26,393 nt of DNA from Caryophanales bacterium UBA2298 (GCA_002345425.1 DDWA01000012.1:1-26393); one strand, 5' to 3'. Counted from the stretch's first letter, positions 1 through 9,120 are shown. Notes: generated by a model from the letters alone, not told the origin. Program-made: numbers and translations.

Positions 1-25
1 AAGTTGTTTTTGTCAACAGTCTGAT

Positions 26-50
26 AAAACCCTGTTCAGGGTTTTTTCTT
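26..50 (+). terminator. Intrinsic terminator of an upstream gene
   Basis: A perfect inverted repeat, AAAACCCTG at 26-34 and CAGGGTTTT at 37-45, is followed by a T-rich tract. The gene it terminates lies to the left of the window; nothing in bases 1-25 can be assigned. Confidence 0.75.
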
Positions 51-63
51 TTGCTCATGTACA

Positions 64-92
64 TTGAAATATAAGAGTTAAAATGATATCAT
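64..92 (+). promoter_or_regulatory. Sigma-A-type promoter for the ABC transporter operon
   Basis: A -35 box TTGAAA (64-69), a 17-bp spacer and a -10 box TATCAT (87-92) stand about 30 bp upstream of the ATPase start. The SD-like AAAGG plus GTGAT at 108-120 precedes the ATG at 124. Confidence 0.65.
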
Positions 93-123
93 TTATTTAT
101 CTTATTTAAAGGTTCGTGATATT

Positions 124-786
124 ATGGCTATTTTAGAAATAAAGAATTTAAATAAATATTATAAACAAGGTAAAGAACAAAATCATATATTAAAAGATAT
201 CTCCTTAAATATTAATGAAGGTGATTTTTTAGGTATTGTTGGCCCCTCCGGTTCTGGTAAGACCACTCTGTTGTATTGTTTGAGTTCCCTAGAAAAAATT
301 GACAGTGGAGAAATTACCATTGAAGGCGAAAATATAAAGGATTTTGACAATCAAAAGCTTGCTGATTTAAGGAAATATACTTTTGGATTTGTCTTCCAAT
401 TTTATAATTTAATTCCAAATTTAACAGCATATGAAAATATTCTCTTGGCAAATGTAATAGCCAACAATAATAATGAAAAAAAGATTGATGAACTATTAGA
501 ACTTGTTAGTATGACTAAATATAAAGATTACTTTCCAAATGAGTTATCGGGAGGAATGCAACAAAGAATTGCGATTGCTAGATCTTTAGTCAATGAACCA
601 AAGATATTATTTGCCGATGAGCCGACTGGTAACTTAGATCAAAAAAAGGGGAACGAAATCATGGAATTGTTGACTAAATTAAATGTAGAAAAAAAATTGA
701 CAATAATATTAGTAACTCACAATGAGGATTATTTAAAATTCTGTAATAGAACTATAAATTTGATAGACGGTGAATTTGTTGGTTAA
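124..786 (+). CDS. ABC transporter ATP-binding protein (LolD/MacB-type)
   Basis: Cytoplasmic ATPase of an ABC transporter, 220 aa, the usual length for the LolD/MacB/SalX-like class that works with FtsX-type permeases. Visible motifs are Walker A GPSGSGKT (residues 40-47), Q-loop around Q92 (FQFYNLIP), signature LSGGMQ (141-146), Walker B ILFADEP with D165/E166, and the switch histidine H199 in VTHN; all catalytic residues are intact. The ATG at 124 has an extended SD and a promoter at 64-92. The permease gene overlaps its last 17 bases, so the two products are translationally coupled and form one complex. Substrate is not evident: the family covers lipoprotein release, peptide or antibiotic export and sensing. 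Function as an ATPase is secure; cargo is unknown. Confidence 0.95.
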   Translation: MAILEIKNLNKYYKQGKEQNHILKDISLNINEGDFLGIVGPSGSGKTTLLYCLSSLEKIDSGEITIEGENIKDFDNQKLADLRKYTFGFVFQFYNLIPNLTAYENILLANVIANNNNEKKIDELLELVSMTKYKDYFPNELSGGMQQRIAIARSLVNEPKILFADEPTGNLDQKKGNEIMELLTKLNVEKKLTIILVTHNEDYLKFCNRTINLIDGEFVG

Positions 787-3208
787 AAGAAATTTAAGTT
801 TTTTAATTGCTAAAAGAAATATCTCTGCAAATAAAAAAACAACATTGGTGATAATAATGACTTTATCACTTATTTTTGCTGTTTTTATTATGATGTTAGG
901 CATTAGAGGGATATATAAATCTGTTTTTACTAAAGAAGCTCAAAGCAATTACCCAGGAATAGATATCGTTATAAGTTATGATGAGTATTCTCCTGCTCGC
1001 TTCATCAATAAAAGAGATCTAAAAGATACTTACGAAGATATTGTCTATGCATTGGCCTTTTTTAATCTTCAAGTTTTGACAGAATCAACTGAAAATACAT
1101 ATTATACAAATATGATTTCATCACTTCCTCACGAATTTGAGTTACTTGTTGATGAAGATATAAATTTAGGCTTGGGTGAATCGATTATTACTGAATCATA
1201 TGCTAGTGAACATAATCTTGAAGTTGGTGACAATTTCAGCTTTTATGTACTAAACGTTAAATATGAATATAAAATTATTAGTATTATTGAAGATCAAGGT
1301 GTTTTTGCTGGAAATACTTTTTATATAGATAAAACTGAAATATTAGCAAAAATTTATGATATTGATTTATTTGATAACTTTGGTAATATCGTTTATATAA
1401 AAACGGATAATGTAGAGGGCAATTATAAGGAACTAAAAGAGGATTCAAATTATCTTGATTATAATATTAAAATGGTTGTAGATGACAATAAAATAGATGG
1501 TATAGTTACGGAATATACTTCAATGATTTCTGTAGCTGGATTAATTGTTATAATTTCCCTTGCGATTGTTTTGAATTCACTATTTGTTATTGTTCTGCGA
1601 GATATCTATTTAGAGATAGGAGTCTTTGAAACCTTGGGCGATAATGATAAATTAGGTTATAAAGTTTGTTCCTTTCAATGGATTATCTATATTTTAGTTA
1701 GCTTTTTTATTGGAGTAATAATATCACATCTTGTTGTTAATGTTGGAGCGAGTTTTTATGGGGTTAGTGGTTTTATAGGAATCAATCCTCTCATAATTAT
1801 GGCTAGTTTATTTATTATATCCTCTATTATATTATTAAAGAATTTATCTTTATTAAAAAATCATTACTCAAAAAATTTGATTCAGAAAATTAGTGATAAG
1901 CGTTATGTTTTGGCGAAATACAATATACTTTTAATATTCTTGAGTTCAATATTTTTAGCATGTTTAATCATATTCGAACCATTCTCCATTAAATATAATT
2001 CTCTGTTGATAGTCTTGTTGTCAATGTATGTGGGGATGAGTTTGGTTGTGGTTGTTTTAAAATTATTATCCAGAACATTTGGACGAAAGAAAACAATATT
2101 TGCATTATTTAACTGTAAACACATGGATGATAACAAAAATATTCATCAATCATTAACTGTAATTTTTCTTGCTTTAATAGTAGTTGCAATTATGTTATCC
2201 GTTAGATTTTTTATATCTCAAGAAATAGAAAATGTAAGAAATGATAATAAGTTTGATATTTTGATGATTAATATTTATGATTATGAGCCTGATTTACTTG
2301 ATGAGATTTTAACCTATGATGTTCAAAGCGCAAATCCGGCTATTGTATATAAAGACATTATGCTTGAAATTGATGAATCAGAAGAGATATTAATCAAAAC
2401 TTTAGTTTCGATTGATTATAATGATTTTATTAATTATTTTGATTATCATTTAGAAGATGTAGATTCTGTTTATCTAGAAAATGAATTGCCATATATTATG
2501 CTGCCGAAATCTTATGGATTAGTTTATGGCTTTTCTAAAGGTGATATTGTAACTTTAGATTTAACTTCAGATTTAAGAGATAAAGATTTTGTAATAGCTG
2601 GTTTTATTGATACGGAATTTGATCAATTTATTTATACTAATTTATATGAGCGATTAGATTATTACGATACAAGATACAACTCTGTTATAATTAATTCTAA
2701 TAATACAGAAATAGTTATCGGGCAAATGATTAATGATTTTAGTAGTAAAATGTATTATTTGATAGATGGTCAAGAACAATTAGAAGTACAATTAGATTTA
2801 GCGGCAAATGTTCTAGCGTTATTTACTGTTATTACAATTTTTGTGATATTAAGTTTTATATTTGTTGTTTTCAACAATACAATTTTAAAATTTTATTCTC
2901 TTAAGAATGACTATGCTAAAATTAAAGTTATTGGTACTAGCAACAAAAATGATGTTTTAAATTTAATTAAGGAATTATTGATTTTAATAATGGTTTTGTT
3001 AATAGTCGGATTAGCTGAGATAGTAGTTTTATCTAGTTATTTAAGGTATGTGTTGTTATTTTTTGATTATTATAAAGATTTATATGCTAGTGTTAGATCT
3101 ATTAGCATTTCCTACGCACTGATAATATTTAGTTTGACTTTAAGTTATGTGTATTATTATTGGAGAATTAAAAACATTTCTATCAGTGAAGAAATTAGAA
3201 TTTACTAA
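770..3208 (+). CDS. ABC transporter permease, FtsX/MacB superfamily, 10 TM
   Basis: Membrane partner of the preceding ATPase, 812 aa. Hydrophobic segments lie at about residues 25-45, 250-277, 304-324, 338-357, 384-403, 411-433, 461-482, 681-702, 736-756 and 780-800. Two large extracytoplasmic domains (about 46-248 and 483-680) each follow the first TM of an FtsX-like unit, giving a duplicated 4+2+4 architecture as in YknZ/LolE-like mechanotransmission transporters. The start is a GTG at 770 inside the end of the ATPase gene; in-frame TTG codons at 776 and 779 are alternatives, and no strong SD separates them. No dedicated substrate-binding protein is fused. The lipoprotein downstream has its own promoter, so an operon with it is not established. 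Class assignment is secure, substrate unknown. Confidence 0.9.
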   Translation: MNLLVKRNLSFLIAKRNISANKKTTLVIIMTLSLIFAVFIMMLGIRGIYKSVFTKEAQSNYPGIDIVISYDEYSPARFINKRDLKDTYEDIVYALAFFNLQVLTESTENTYYTNMISSLPHEFELLVDEDINLGLGESIITESYASEHNLEVGDNFSFYVLNVKYEYKIISIIEDQGVFAGNTFYIDKTEILAKIYDIDLFDNFGNIVYIKTDNVEGNYKELKEDSNYLDYNIKMVVDDNKIDGIVTEYTSMISVAGLIVIISLAIVLNSLFVIVLRDIYLEIGVFETLGDNDKLGYKVCSFQWIIYILVSFFIGVIISHLVVNVGASFYGVSGFIGINPLIIMASLFIISSIILLKNLSLLKNHYSKNLIQKISDKRYVLAKYNILLIFLSSIFLACLIIFEPFSIKYNSLLIVLLSMYVGMSLVVVVLKLLSRTFGRKKTIFALFNCKHMDDNKNIHQSLTVIFLALIVVAIMLSVRFFISQEIENVRNDNKFDILMINIYDYEPDLLDEILTYDVQSANPAIVYKDIMLEIDESEEILIKTLVSIDYNDFINYFDYHLEDVDSVYLENELPYIMLPKSYGLVYGFSKGDIVTLDLTSDLRDKDFVIAGFIDTEFDQFIYTNLYERLDYYDTRYNSVIINSNNTEIVIGQMINDFSSKMYYLIDGQEQLEVQLDLAANVLALFTVITIFVILSFIFVVFNNTILKFYSLKNDYAKIKVIGTSNKNDVLNLIKELLILIMVLLIVGLAEIVVLSSYLRYVLLFFDYYKDLYASVRSISISYALIIFSLTLSYVYYYWRIKNISISEEIRIY

Positions 3209-3274
3209 CTTGTGTCTGTATTTTTATAATCCAGCGTATTTTGTGAGTTTTTAGACGAAATATTACAAAGTTAT

Positions 3275-3303
3275 TTGTAAAGTTTGCTAATCGATATTAT
3301 AAT
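3275..3303 (+). promoter_or_regulatory. Sigma-A-type promoter for the lipoprotein gene
   Basis: TTGTAA (3275-3280), a 17-bp spacer and a consensus TATAAT (3298-3303). The 139-bp gap 3209-3347 otherwise holds only AT-rich sequence and the strong SD AAAGGAGG just before the ATG at 3348; no clear terminator for the permease gene was seen. Confidence 0.7.
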
Positions 3304-3347
3304 ATAGTATATGGGTTCATTTTTTAAACAAAAAAAGGAGGAAGAAA

Positions 3348-5540
3348 ATGAAAAAAATATTTATTTTATTTGTAATGTCATTTGCTTTAGTTGGATTTAC
3401 AGCTTGTAATAGTGGAGGTTCTGATCTAGAAATAAGTTACGACGAACAAATTGCTTTTCCAATTAATTTGACAATAGACGGAGATGTTCTTAGTTGGGAT
3501 GCGGTTACTGATGCTGCAGGGTATTATGTATACGTGGATGGTGAAGAAGTTGATAGTGTAAGAACTAATTCTTTCAATTTCGCTAAATTAGAGGGCTCTA
3601 GAATTATTTTCACTGTTGTAACTAAAGCCCCTAGAGGAATGCAAGATTCAGTTCAAAGTAACTCAATTGCTTATATGCAAAATAAAGAAGCTGAAATTTC
3701 TTCGATGATGTCAGCTATTGAAGCAAATGAGTTGCCATTTAGCGAAGAGTTTGCCGAAGAGTTAGTAAATAAAGGAATGCTGGCAACTGAATTTGAAGAC
3801 ATGATGCAAGCAATGGAAGAATTCTCTGAAGATATTACTACTGTCGACAGCATCAATGCTACCTACTTAGCAATTAAAGATATGATGGGAAGTGTGAAAA
3901 ACCCAGAAGCTTTAATTTCCGCTTTAGTTAAGTTTACTTTGCCTGAGCAAATTGAAAAACAAATTCAATTCCGCAACTATCAAATTGATGATTATCAATA
4001 TTACATTGATAATGGTTTTGATAGTTGGGGCGGTTATTATCAAGAAGAAGTTGATCGATTAACTGAAGAAAATGAAGCTTTAGAAGCTTTGCAAGAACAA
4101 TTAACAAGTTCTCATGATCAAGTTGTAAAATCAATATTATTAACGATTGAATATTTAATGAAAGTTGAAGAAATGATTACACAAGATTTAATTACTAATA
4201 TTACTAATCTAACTGAAACTAACAGTTTAGCTGACCTTAATGTAAGTGAAATAGTTCTTGTTAAAGAAGAAATGGTTAATATATTAAATGAAACAATGCC
4301 GACACAATCAGAATTTATATTAGTAATTAATACTTTATATTCATTCTCAGACATTCTGGCAGAAATGGCAAATGTCGATTTGGGAACTGCAGTTTATCCC
4401 GAAAAGATGGCAGCCACTATGCTAATGACTTTTGAAGCTTACATAAGATTCTTAGATAACCTAGACGAAGAATTCTTCACAGAATTAAAAGCTATTGGAG
4501 CAAGTAATGATGAAGAAATTATGATTCAAGCTGAAATTGCAATCTTAGGAATTATTTATTTCGATGATTTCTTAGAAGACAATGAAAATTTACTAGATGA
4601 AATAAAAGCAATTTATACAGATGAAGAAAAAGAAGAAATGTTCAATGACTATATCCAAACTATGGAAGATGCTGCTAATGAACAAGCTTTTACATCTATT
4701 GATCTTTCATTCATGACTTTCGATAAAATGATGGCTTTACAAGTGATATTTGAAGATGCTTTCAATGAATTCTTAGATGCTTTTGTCGTTTCCGATGGAC
4801 AAATTTTAAGAGCAGTTGCAGAAATGGCTATTTATGAGGAGGAATTCCGAGATTTAGAATACTATCAAAGAGATTATACTGAATACAATTTTAACAATGC
4901 TATTTTCGGAATGAAGGTTGCGAATGAAGTGGTATTCTTGTTAAATTCAGTTGTAAGCGAAAGATCTGAAGCAGAATTTGATGAAGTAAGAGGTTTCGCT
5001 GTTGATATCATTGTAACTTATGTTCCAACGATGTTGATGTCCGAAAAGAGCATTACATTCACAAAAATTCAAGCTATGGTTACCGGATTTGAAACTTTCA
5101 TGAACAATACTACCACTGAACAATACGATCAAGTTCAAAATTTATTCGCATTCTTGGATGATGAAGATATTTTCCTAGACTATGCAACGCTTTATGAAGA
5201 TACATACGAAAATAATTTAGAAGATTTAGAACTTGAATCAAATTATTTTAATATGATATTCATGATAAATACATATGACGATTATATGACAAGTGGAAAT
5301 CGTGCTGATGTAGATGCTGTGATAGCTGCTTTGGCAGTTATGTTAAGTTCAAGTGCTTTTTCAGATCTTGATGCTGAAGAATACCCAGATGTAGTAACTG
5401 AGCTACTAGATTACTTGGATACAATCACTGGAGAAGTTGCTGGTATGGTTTATACTAATATGCCATCATCTCAAACTGATAGACTAGATGATATTATTAC
5501 AGAAATTCAAAATATTATTCGGCAAATCCCTACAGCTTAA
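3348..5540 (+). CDS. Large acidic lipoprotein with N-terminal FN3-like domain
   Basis: Predicted surface lipoprotein of 730 aa, function unknown. Residues 1-19 form a signal peptide (MKK, then a hydrophobic core) ending in the lipobox-like FTAC, with the lipidated cysteine at C20; the -3 Phe is not ideal. A flexible linker leads to a beta-rich module at about 36-110 containing LSWDAVTDAAGYYVYVDG, which resembles a fibronectin type III or similar Ig-like fold. The remaining ~600 residues are very rich in Glu and Asp and look almost entirely alpha-helical, with a coiled-coil-like stretch near 230-250. No enzyme motif was found. The gene has its own promoter, a strong SD and a strong terminator, so it is probably transcribed alone. 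A structural, adhesive or substrate-capturing role is possible but unproven. Confidence 0.8.
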   Translation: MKKIFILFVMSFALVGFTACNSGGSDLEISYDEQIAFPINLTIDGDVLSWDAVTDAAGYYVYVDGEEVDSVRTNSFNFAKLEGSRIIFTVVTKAPRGMQDSVQSNSIAYMQNKEAEISSMMSAIEANELPFSEEFAEELVNKGMLATEFEDMMQAMEEFSEDITTVDSINATYLAIKDMMGSVKNPEALISALVKFTLPEQIEKQIQFRNYQIDDYQYYIDNGFDSWGGYYQEEVDRLTEENEALEALQEQLTSSHDQVVKSILLTIEYLMKVEEMITQDLITNITNLTETNSLADLNVSEIVLVKEEMVNILNETMPTQSEFILVINTLYSFSDILAEMANVDLGTAVYPEKMAATMLMTFEAYIRFLDNLDEEFFTELKAIGASNDEEIMIQAEIAILGIIYFDDFLEDNENLLDEIKAIYTDEEKEEMFNDYIQTMEDAANEQAFTSIDLSFMTFDKMMALQVIFEDAFNEFLDAFVVSDGQILRAVAEMAIYEEEFRDLEYYQRDYTEYNFNNAIFGMKVANEVVFLLNSVVSERSEAEFDEVRGFAVDIIVTYVPTMLMSEKSITFTKIQAMVTGFETFMNNTTTEQYDQVQNLFAFLDDEDIFLDYATLYEDTYENNLEDLELESNYFNMIFMINTYDDYMTSGNRADVDAVIAALAVMLSSSAFSDLDAEEYPDVVTELLDYLDTITGEVAGMVYTNMPSSQTDRLDDIITEIQNIIRQIPTA

Positions 5541-5556
5541 ACATAAACAATTCATT

Positions 5557-5590
5557 AAACAGAAACTTAAAATTTTAAGTTTCTGTTTTT
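5557..5590 (+). terminator. Intrinsic terminator of the lipoprotein gene
   Basis: A perfect 16-bp inverted repeat with no forced spacer (5557-5572 and 5573-5588, core CAGAAACTTAAAA/TTTTAAGTTTCTG) is followed by T residues, 16 bases after the stop codon. Confidence 0.85.
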
Positions 5591-5600
5591 CATTGTCTTA

Positions 5601-5629
5601 TTGACTTATGAGATATGAAGTAATATTAT
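5601..5629 (+). promoter_or_regulatory. Sigma-A-type promoter for the MBL-fold gene
   Basis: TTGACT (5601-5606), a 17-bp spacer and TATTAT (5624-5629), each one mismatch from consensus. An SD (AAAGGTGG, 5638-5645) follows before the ATG at 5652. Confidence 0.75.
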
Positions 5630-5651
5630 TTAATTCTAAAGGTGGTAAATT

Positions 5652-6440
5652 ATGATTAATTCTTATTTTAATGTTCTCGTTGATGATTCAATAAACATCA
5701 AAGAACACGGTCTATCAATTTATATTAAAGTTGGTGATTATCAATTGTTGTTTGACACTGGGCAAACAGATTGTTATCTTGTTGAGTTGAAAAAAATAGG
5801 TTTAGACAAAAGCGACTTAGATGCTGTTATTATCAGTCATGGTCATTATGATCATATCAATGGTTTATTATACCTAGATATTGAAAAACCGGTTTATCTC
5901 CATCAAGATGCTATAAAACCTAAATACAAAAAAGAAGGTATAAAATACCGTTATAATGGTGTTAATGAAGCGATTTTAAAATTTCATAAAGACAACTTTA
6001 TTTTTGTAGACTATTTTCATGAGATATTCGAAAACATATATGTTTTGGGCCGTATCGAAACCAAGAAGTATAATCCCAATTTTACTTTAGAGAAGAATAA
6101 AAATATAATTGATGATTTTCATGACGAAATAATATTGATAATAAATCAAGATGATGGTTTATCTATCTTTATGGGTTGTTCACATTTCGGCGCTACCAAT
6201 GGTTTGTTAGCTGTCAAGAGAAAATTCCCTGATAAACATATAAAAAATGTTATTGCCGGAATGCATTTGAAGGAATCTGATGAGAAGACAATTAGTAAAA
6301 TAATTAATGATTTTCACGAGCTTGAAATTGAATATGTTTACCCTTTGCATTGCACAGGCGCGCTGGCAACGAATCTTTTTAAATCGAGTTTTAAAGAAAG
6401 ATGTATTGTTATCAATTCATCAAATAAAATAAAATTATAG
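5652..6440 (+). CDS. Metallo-beta-lactamase-fold hydrolase, COG1237 type
   Basis: Cytoplasmic metal-dependent hydrolase of 262 aa. The metal-binding signature HGHYDH spans residues 63-68, preceded by FDTGQ (34-38, an early MBL-fold strand), and followed by GCSHFGATNG with H178 and by PLHCTG with H233. The GCSH and HCTG forms are typical of the COG1237 branch, which includes archaeal dihydropterin aminobenzene phosphate synthase-like proteins and many uncharacterised bacterial members. Length matches that branch, and there is no signal peptide. It sits alone between the lipoprotein terminator and the next promoter, so context gives no substrate. Metallohydrolase identity is well supported; a pterin-related activity should not be assumed. 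Confidence 0.88.
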   Translation: MINSYFNVLVDDSINIKEHGLSIYIKVGDYQLLFDTGQTDCYLVELKKIGLDKSDLDAVIISHGHYDHINGLLYLDIEKPVYLHQDAIKPKYKKEGIKYRYNGVNEAILKFHKDNFIFVDYFHEIFENIYVLGRIETKKYNPNFTLEKNKNIIDDFHDEIILIINQDDGLSIFMGCSHFGATNGLLAVKRKFPDKHIKNVIAGMHLKESDEKTISKIINDFHELEIEYVYPLHCTGALATNLFKSSFKERCIVINSSNKIKL

Positions 6441-6511
6441 TGTTTTAAAATTATAGTTTATTGTGTAACATTTTACATATTGATATGGAAAATGATTTGT
6501 TTAGATATTTA

Positions 6512-6541
6512 TTGAGAAAAATTAAGTGATTATGATATAAT
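6512..6541 (+). promoter_or_regulatory. Extended -10 promoter for the acyltransferase operon
   Basis: TTGAGA (6512-6517), an 18-bp spacer and TGATATAAT (6533-6541), i.e. an extended -10 with a consensus hexamer. The ATG at 6563 is preceded by AAGGTCGTGAT (6549-6559), an extended SD. Confidence 0.75.
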
Positions 6542-6562
6542 CACATACAAGGTCGTGATGAA

Positions 6563-7699
6563 ATGAAAACTAGAGAGACATTATTTAAACCTTTGTTAAG
6601 ATTATTTTATAAGAGTAAATTTAAATTTGAAATAAATTATAATGATTTCAATCACAAAAGGGTTGATCCTTATTTTTTAATTGGGAATCATGCATCTTTA
6701 CACGATGGGCTTTATACTTCAACTTTTTTGAAAAGATATCCATATCCAGTAATAAACGCATTTATGTTTGTTAATAAAAAAATGAGATTTGTTTTACAAA
6801 AATTAATCTATTCAATTCCTAAAAGAAAAGGCCAAAGTGACATTAATACTATTAGAGAGATGATGAGAGTTGTTAAATCTGGTAGAGGTGTAATGCTTTT
6901 CCCTGAAGGAAATTCATCGTTTTTTGGTGAACAAAGTTCTATACCTTACGTAACTGTTAAATTATTCAAAAAGTTTAAACTAGATGTTGTCGTCTGTAAA
7001 ACGAATGGAGCTTATTTATCTGCACCAAGATGGGGAGATAAAACAACTCATAACGGTTTACTAGAACTTAATTTTCATACTTTATTTAAAGGTGATGAAT
7101 TAGAAAATTACAGTTTAGATGAAATTTATAAAGAAGTTGTAGACGCACTTGCTTTTAATGATTTTGATTGGAATCGTGAAAGAAAATATATCTATAAGCC
7201 AAAGAAAAGAGCTTTAGGGTTAGAAAACTATATTTATGTCTGCCCCCAATGTTTAAAACATCAAACTATATCTACTAAAGGCAATGACATTTATTGCGAT
7301 CACTGTGGACACTTAGCTTTTTTTGATGACTTCTCTTTAATTTCCGGATTAGATTTTGATAATTTAATAGCTTGGGATAAACTTCAAAAAATCCAGTTAC
7401 CTAAGATAACCAAAGAAGTAGTTTACACTGAAGGATCGATGTATATTGTCGATACAAATAAGTATACCTCTAGAAGTTTAGGTCATGCGGATTTGGAAAT
7501 TATCAAGAAGCAGTTATATGTTCAAAATAAAATGAAAGAATATATTTTTGAATTAGACAAAATAACCGGTTTGACATTAACAAAGAAAAATGAAGTATCT
7601 TTTGATTATGAAAGTAAAACTTATCTATTCAAATTAAAAGATCCTATGTTATATTATGATGCCATCAGCTATCTAAAGGAGGATGAGAAGAATGGATAA
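6563..7699 (+). CDS. PlsC-like acyltransferase with C-terminal zinc ribbon
   Basis: Probable 1-acylglycerol-3-phosphate or related lysophospholipid acyltransferase acting at the inner face of the membrane; 378 aa, clearly longer than the ~200-250 aa of a minimal PlsC. The acyltransferase domain occupies about residues 30-200, with the HX4D catalytic motif H43/D48 (NHASLHD) and the acceptor-binding FPEGN at 113-117. The unusual part is C-terminal: paired cysteines CPQC (227/230) and CDHC (245/248) make a compact zinc ribbon, followed by ~130 residues of mixed strand and helix without a recognised motif. The stop overlaps the next gene by 8 bases, so it is translationally coupled to the GltS-like carrier. 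Acyltransferase class is secure; exact acceptor and the ribbon's role are unknown. Confidence 0.85.
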   Translation: MKTRETLFKPLLRLFYKSKFKFEINYNDFNHKRVDPYFLIGNHASLHDGLYTSTFLKRYPYPVINAFMFVNKKMRFVLQKLIYSIPKRKGQSDINTIREMMRVVKSGRGVMLFPEGNSSFFGEQSSIPYVTVKLFKKFKLDVVVCKTNGAYLSAPRWGDKTTHNGLLELNFHTLFKGDELENYSLDEIYKEVVDALAFNDFDWNRERKYIYKPKKRALGLENYIYVCPQCLKHQTISTKGNDIYCDHCGHLAFFDDFSLISGLDFDNLIAWDKLQKIQLPKITKEVVYTEGSMYIVDTNKYTSRSLGHADLEIIKKQLYVQNKMKEYIFELDKITGLTLTKKNEVSFDYESKTYLFKLKDPMLYYDAISYLKEDEKNG

Positions 7700-9047
7700 G
7701 TGGGAAATTATTATTTATTTTTTATTAATTGGAGTGTTGTTATTTGTAGGGAAAATATTAAAGAAAAAAGTACCGTTTTTAAACCGAATTGTTTTACCAA
7801 CCGCTTTATTAGGCGGGATAATTGGCCTTTTGTTATCTAATGTTTTTATACCAGGTTCTTACCATATCGATGTTACTGTAATGACGGCTATTGTTTATCA
7901 TGCATTAGCGTTAGGTTTTATTTCTTTAACTTTAAAAAGAACTAGAACTGACAATAAGAAAAAATTGTGGTCAACTGGTATGATTATCACCAGTACTTAT
8001 GCTCTACAAGGTTTTATTGGTATTTTAATGATTTTAATTTTTTATAGCGATAAATTTGTTGGAGCAGGAATGTTGTTGGCATTAGGCTTTGGACAAGGAC
8101 CAGGATTGGCAACAAGTTTCGGTGGTATGTGGAGCGAGATGCTTAATGGCCATGGTGTTGCTTTAGGTGCATCTTATGCATTCTTAGGTTTCGTATTTGG
8201 AGGTACTATTGGTGTTCTTGCAATAAATATTATATCTAGAAAAAGAGGAATAGAAAAAACCAAGAGATATTGGGATGATTCTCTTCAAAAAACAAATATA
8301 GAAATTGATACTGTTAAAGAAATAAGTGTTTTGGATGGGTTGACAGTACAAGTAGTAATATTGTTTCTTATCTATGGGTTAGTATGGTTAACATTATTCT
8401 TGTTAGAAGGATTGTTGATGGGCTTAGGTGACATTGGTATAACAATCTTTAATTTACTATCTGGTTTCAATTTTATCTTGGGTATAGCTTATGCATTGAT
8501 TTATAAGGTGATTTTGAGAAAGATTGAAAAAAAGGGAACAAATATCAATTTCATGACAAACGACTATATACTATCAAACATTAGTTCATTATGTTTTAAT
8601 TTTATGATTACAGGTGCAGTTTTAACCATTACCGTTGATTTTCTTTCAGAATTTGGTTGGTTATTAATTATTATCTCTGCTGTTGGTGGTTTCGCAACTC
8701 TATTCTATATGAGATATATCACCAAGATTGTTTATGACCAATATCAGGATGAATATTTCGTTGGGTTATTCGGCATGTTAGCTGGTGTAGCTTCCACAGG
8801 TATAGCTTTATTGAAAGGATTAGACCGCAATCTAGAAAGTCCAGTGGCTGAAGAAATGGTTTTAGGATCAGGAACAGCCATTACAATGGCGATTCCTTTA
8901 TTCGGCTTTTTGATGCTACCGTCTTTAGGATATGGAAAACCTTATGAAAGCACATTTGAATTAATCGCTTTATTTGGTTGTTTATTCTATTGTTTAACGA
9001 TGTTTGCCATTTTGGTGATTCGTAGCAAGCGAAGAGTTAAACAATAA
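7692..9047 (+). CDS. GltS-like sodium:dicarboxylate/glutamate symporter family carrier
   Basis: Polytopic membrane carrier of 451 aa with about 10-12 hydrophobic helices. It resembles the ESS/GltS family: an N-terminal RIVLPTALLGGIIG segment like the first repeat of GltS, a glycine-rich re-entrant-like stretch LALGFGQGPGLATSFGG in the first half, and a matching glycine-rich stretch (MLAGVASTGIALLKG) in the second half. Substrate could be glutamate or another small carboxylate; this is inferred from family only. I place the start at the ATG at 7692 (MDKWEII), because the SD AAAGGAGG at 7675-7682 would touch the in-frame ATG at 7683 but is well spaced from 7692. It overlaps the acyltransferase gene by 8 bases. 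No clear terminator follows. Confidence 0.75.
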   Translation: MDKWEIIIYFLLIGVLLFVGKILKKKVPFLNRIVLPTALLGGIIGLLLSNVFIPGSYHIDVTVMTAIVYHALALGFISLTLKRTRTDNKKKLWSTGMIITSTYALQGFIGILMILIFYSDKFVGAGMLLALGFGQGPGLATSFGGMWSEMLNGHGVALGASYAFLGFVFGGTIGVLAINIISRKRGIEKTKRYWDDSLQKTNIEIDTVKEISVLDGLTVQVVILFLIYGLVWLTLFLLEGLLMGLGDIGITIFNLLSGFNFILGIAYALIYKVILRKIEKKGTNINFMTNDYILSNISSLCFNFMITGAVLTITVDFLSEFGWLLIIISAVGGFATLFYMRYITKIVYDQYQDEYFVGLFGMLAGVASTGIALLKGLDRNLESPVAEEMVLGSGTAITMAIPLFGFLMLPSLGYGKPYESTFELIALFGCLFYCLTMFAILVIRSKRRVKQ

Positions 9048-9085
9048 TTTATTGTCAAGGATGTCTTTATTTTATTTGCTATATA

Positions 9086-9094
9086 TGGTAATAT
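9086..9094 (+). promoter_or_regulatory. Possible extended -10 for the superoxide reductase gene
   Basis: TGGTAATAT is an extended -10-like element 27 bp before the ATG at 9121; no convincing -35 accompanies it. A strong SD (AAAAAAGGAGG, 9103-9113) follows. Confidence 0.35.
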
Positions 9095-9120
9095 CAAGAT
9101 AGAAAAAAGGAGGTTTTCAT

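Noticed and set aside
1903..2136. Antisense open frame inside the permease gene, and similar antisense frames at 3671-3856, 3934-4134, 4118-4354, 4947-5138, 9987-10250, 12052-12240, 15658-15888, 17297-17563, 19084-19308, 21829-22023 and 22974-23195
   Set aside because: Each lies opposite a well-supported gene, has no SD or promoter worth noting and no recognisable protein features; they are frame shadows.
3209..6562. tRNA, riboswitch, CRISPR or insertion-sequence signatures in the intergenic regions here and elsewhere in the window
   Set aside because: No cloverleaf, no regularly spaced repeats, no transposase and no terminal inverted repeats were found by eye; only promoters and terminators are supported.
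7683..7691. Upstream ATG at 7683 as start of the GltS-like carrier
   Set aside because: The SD AAAGGAGG ends at 7682, leaving no spacing; the ATG at 7692 is properly placed.
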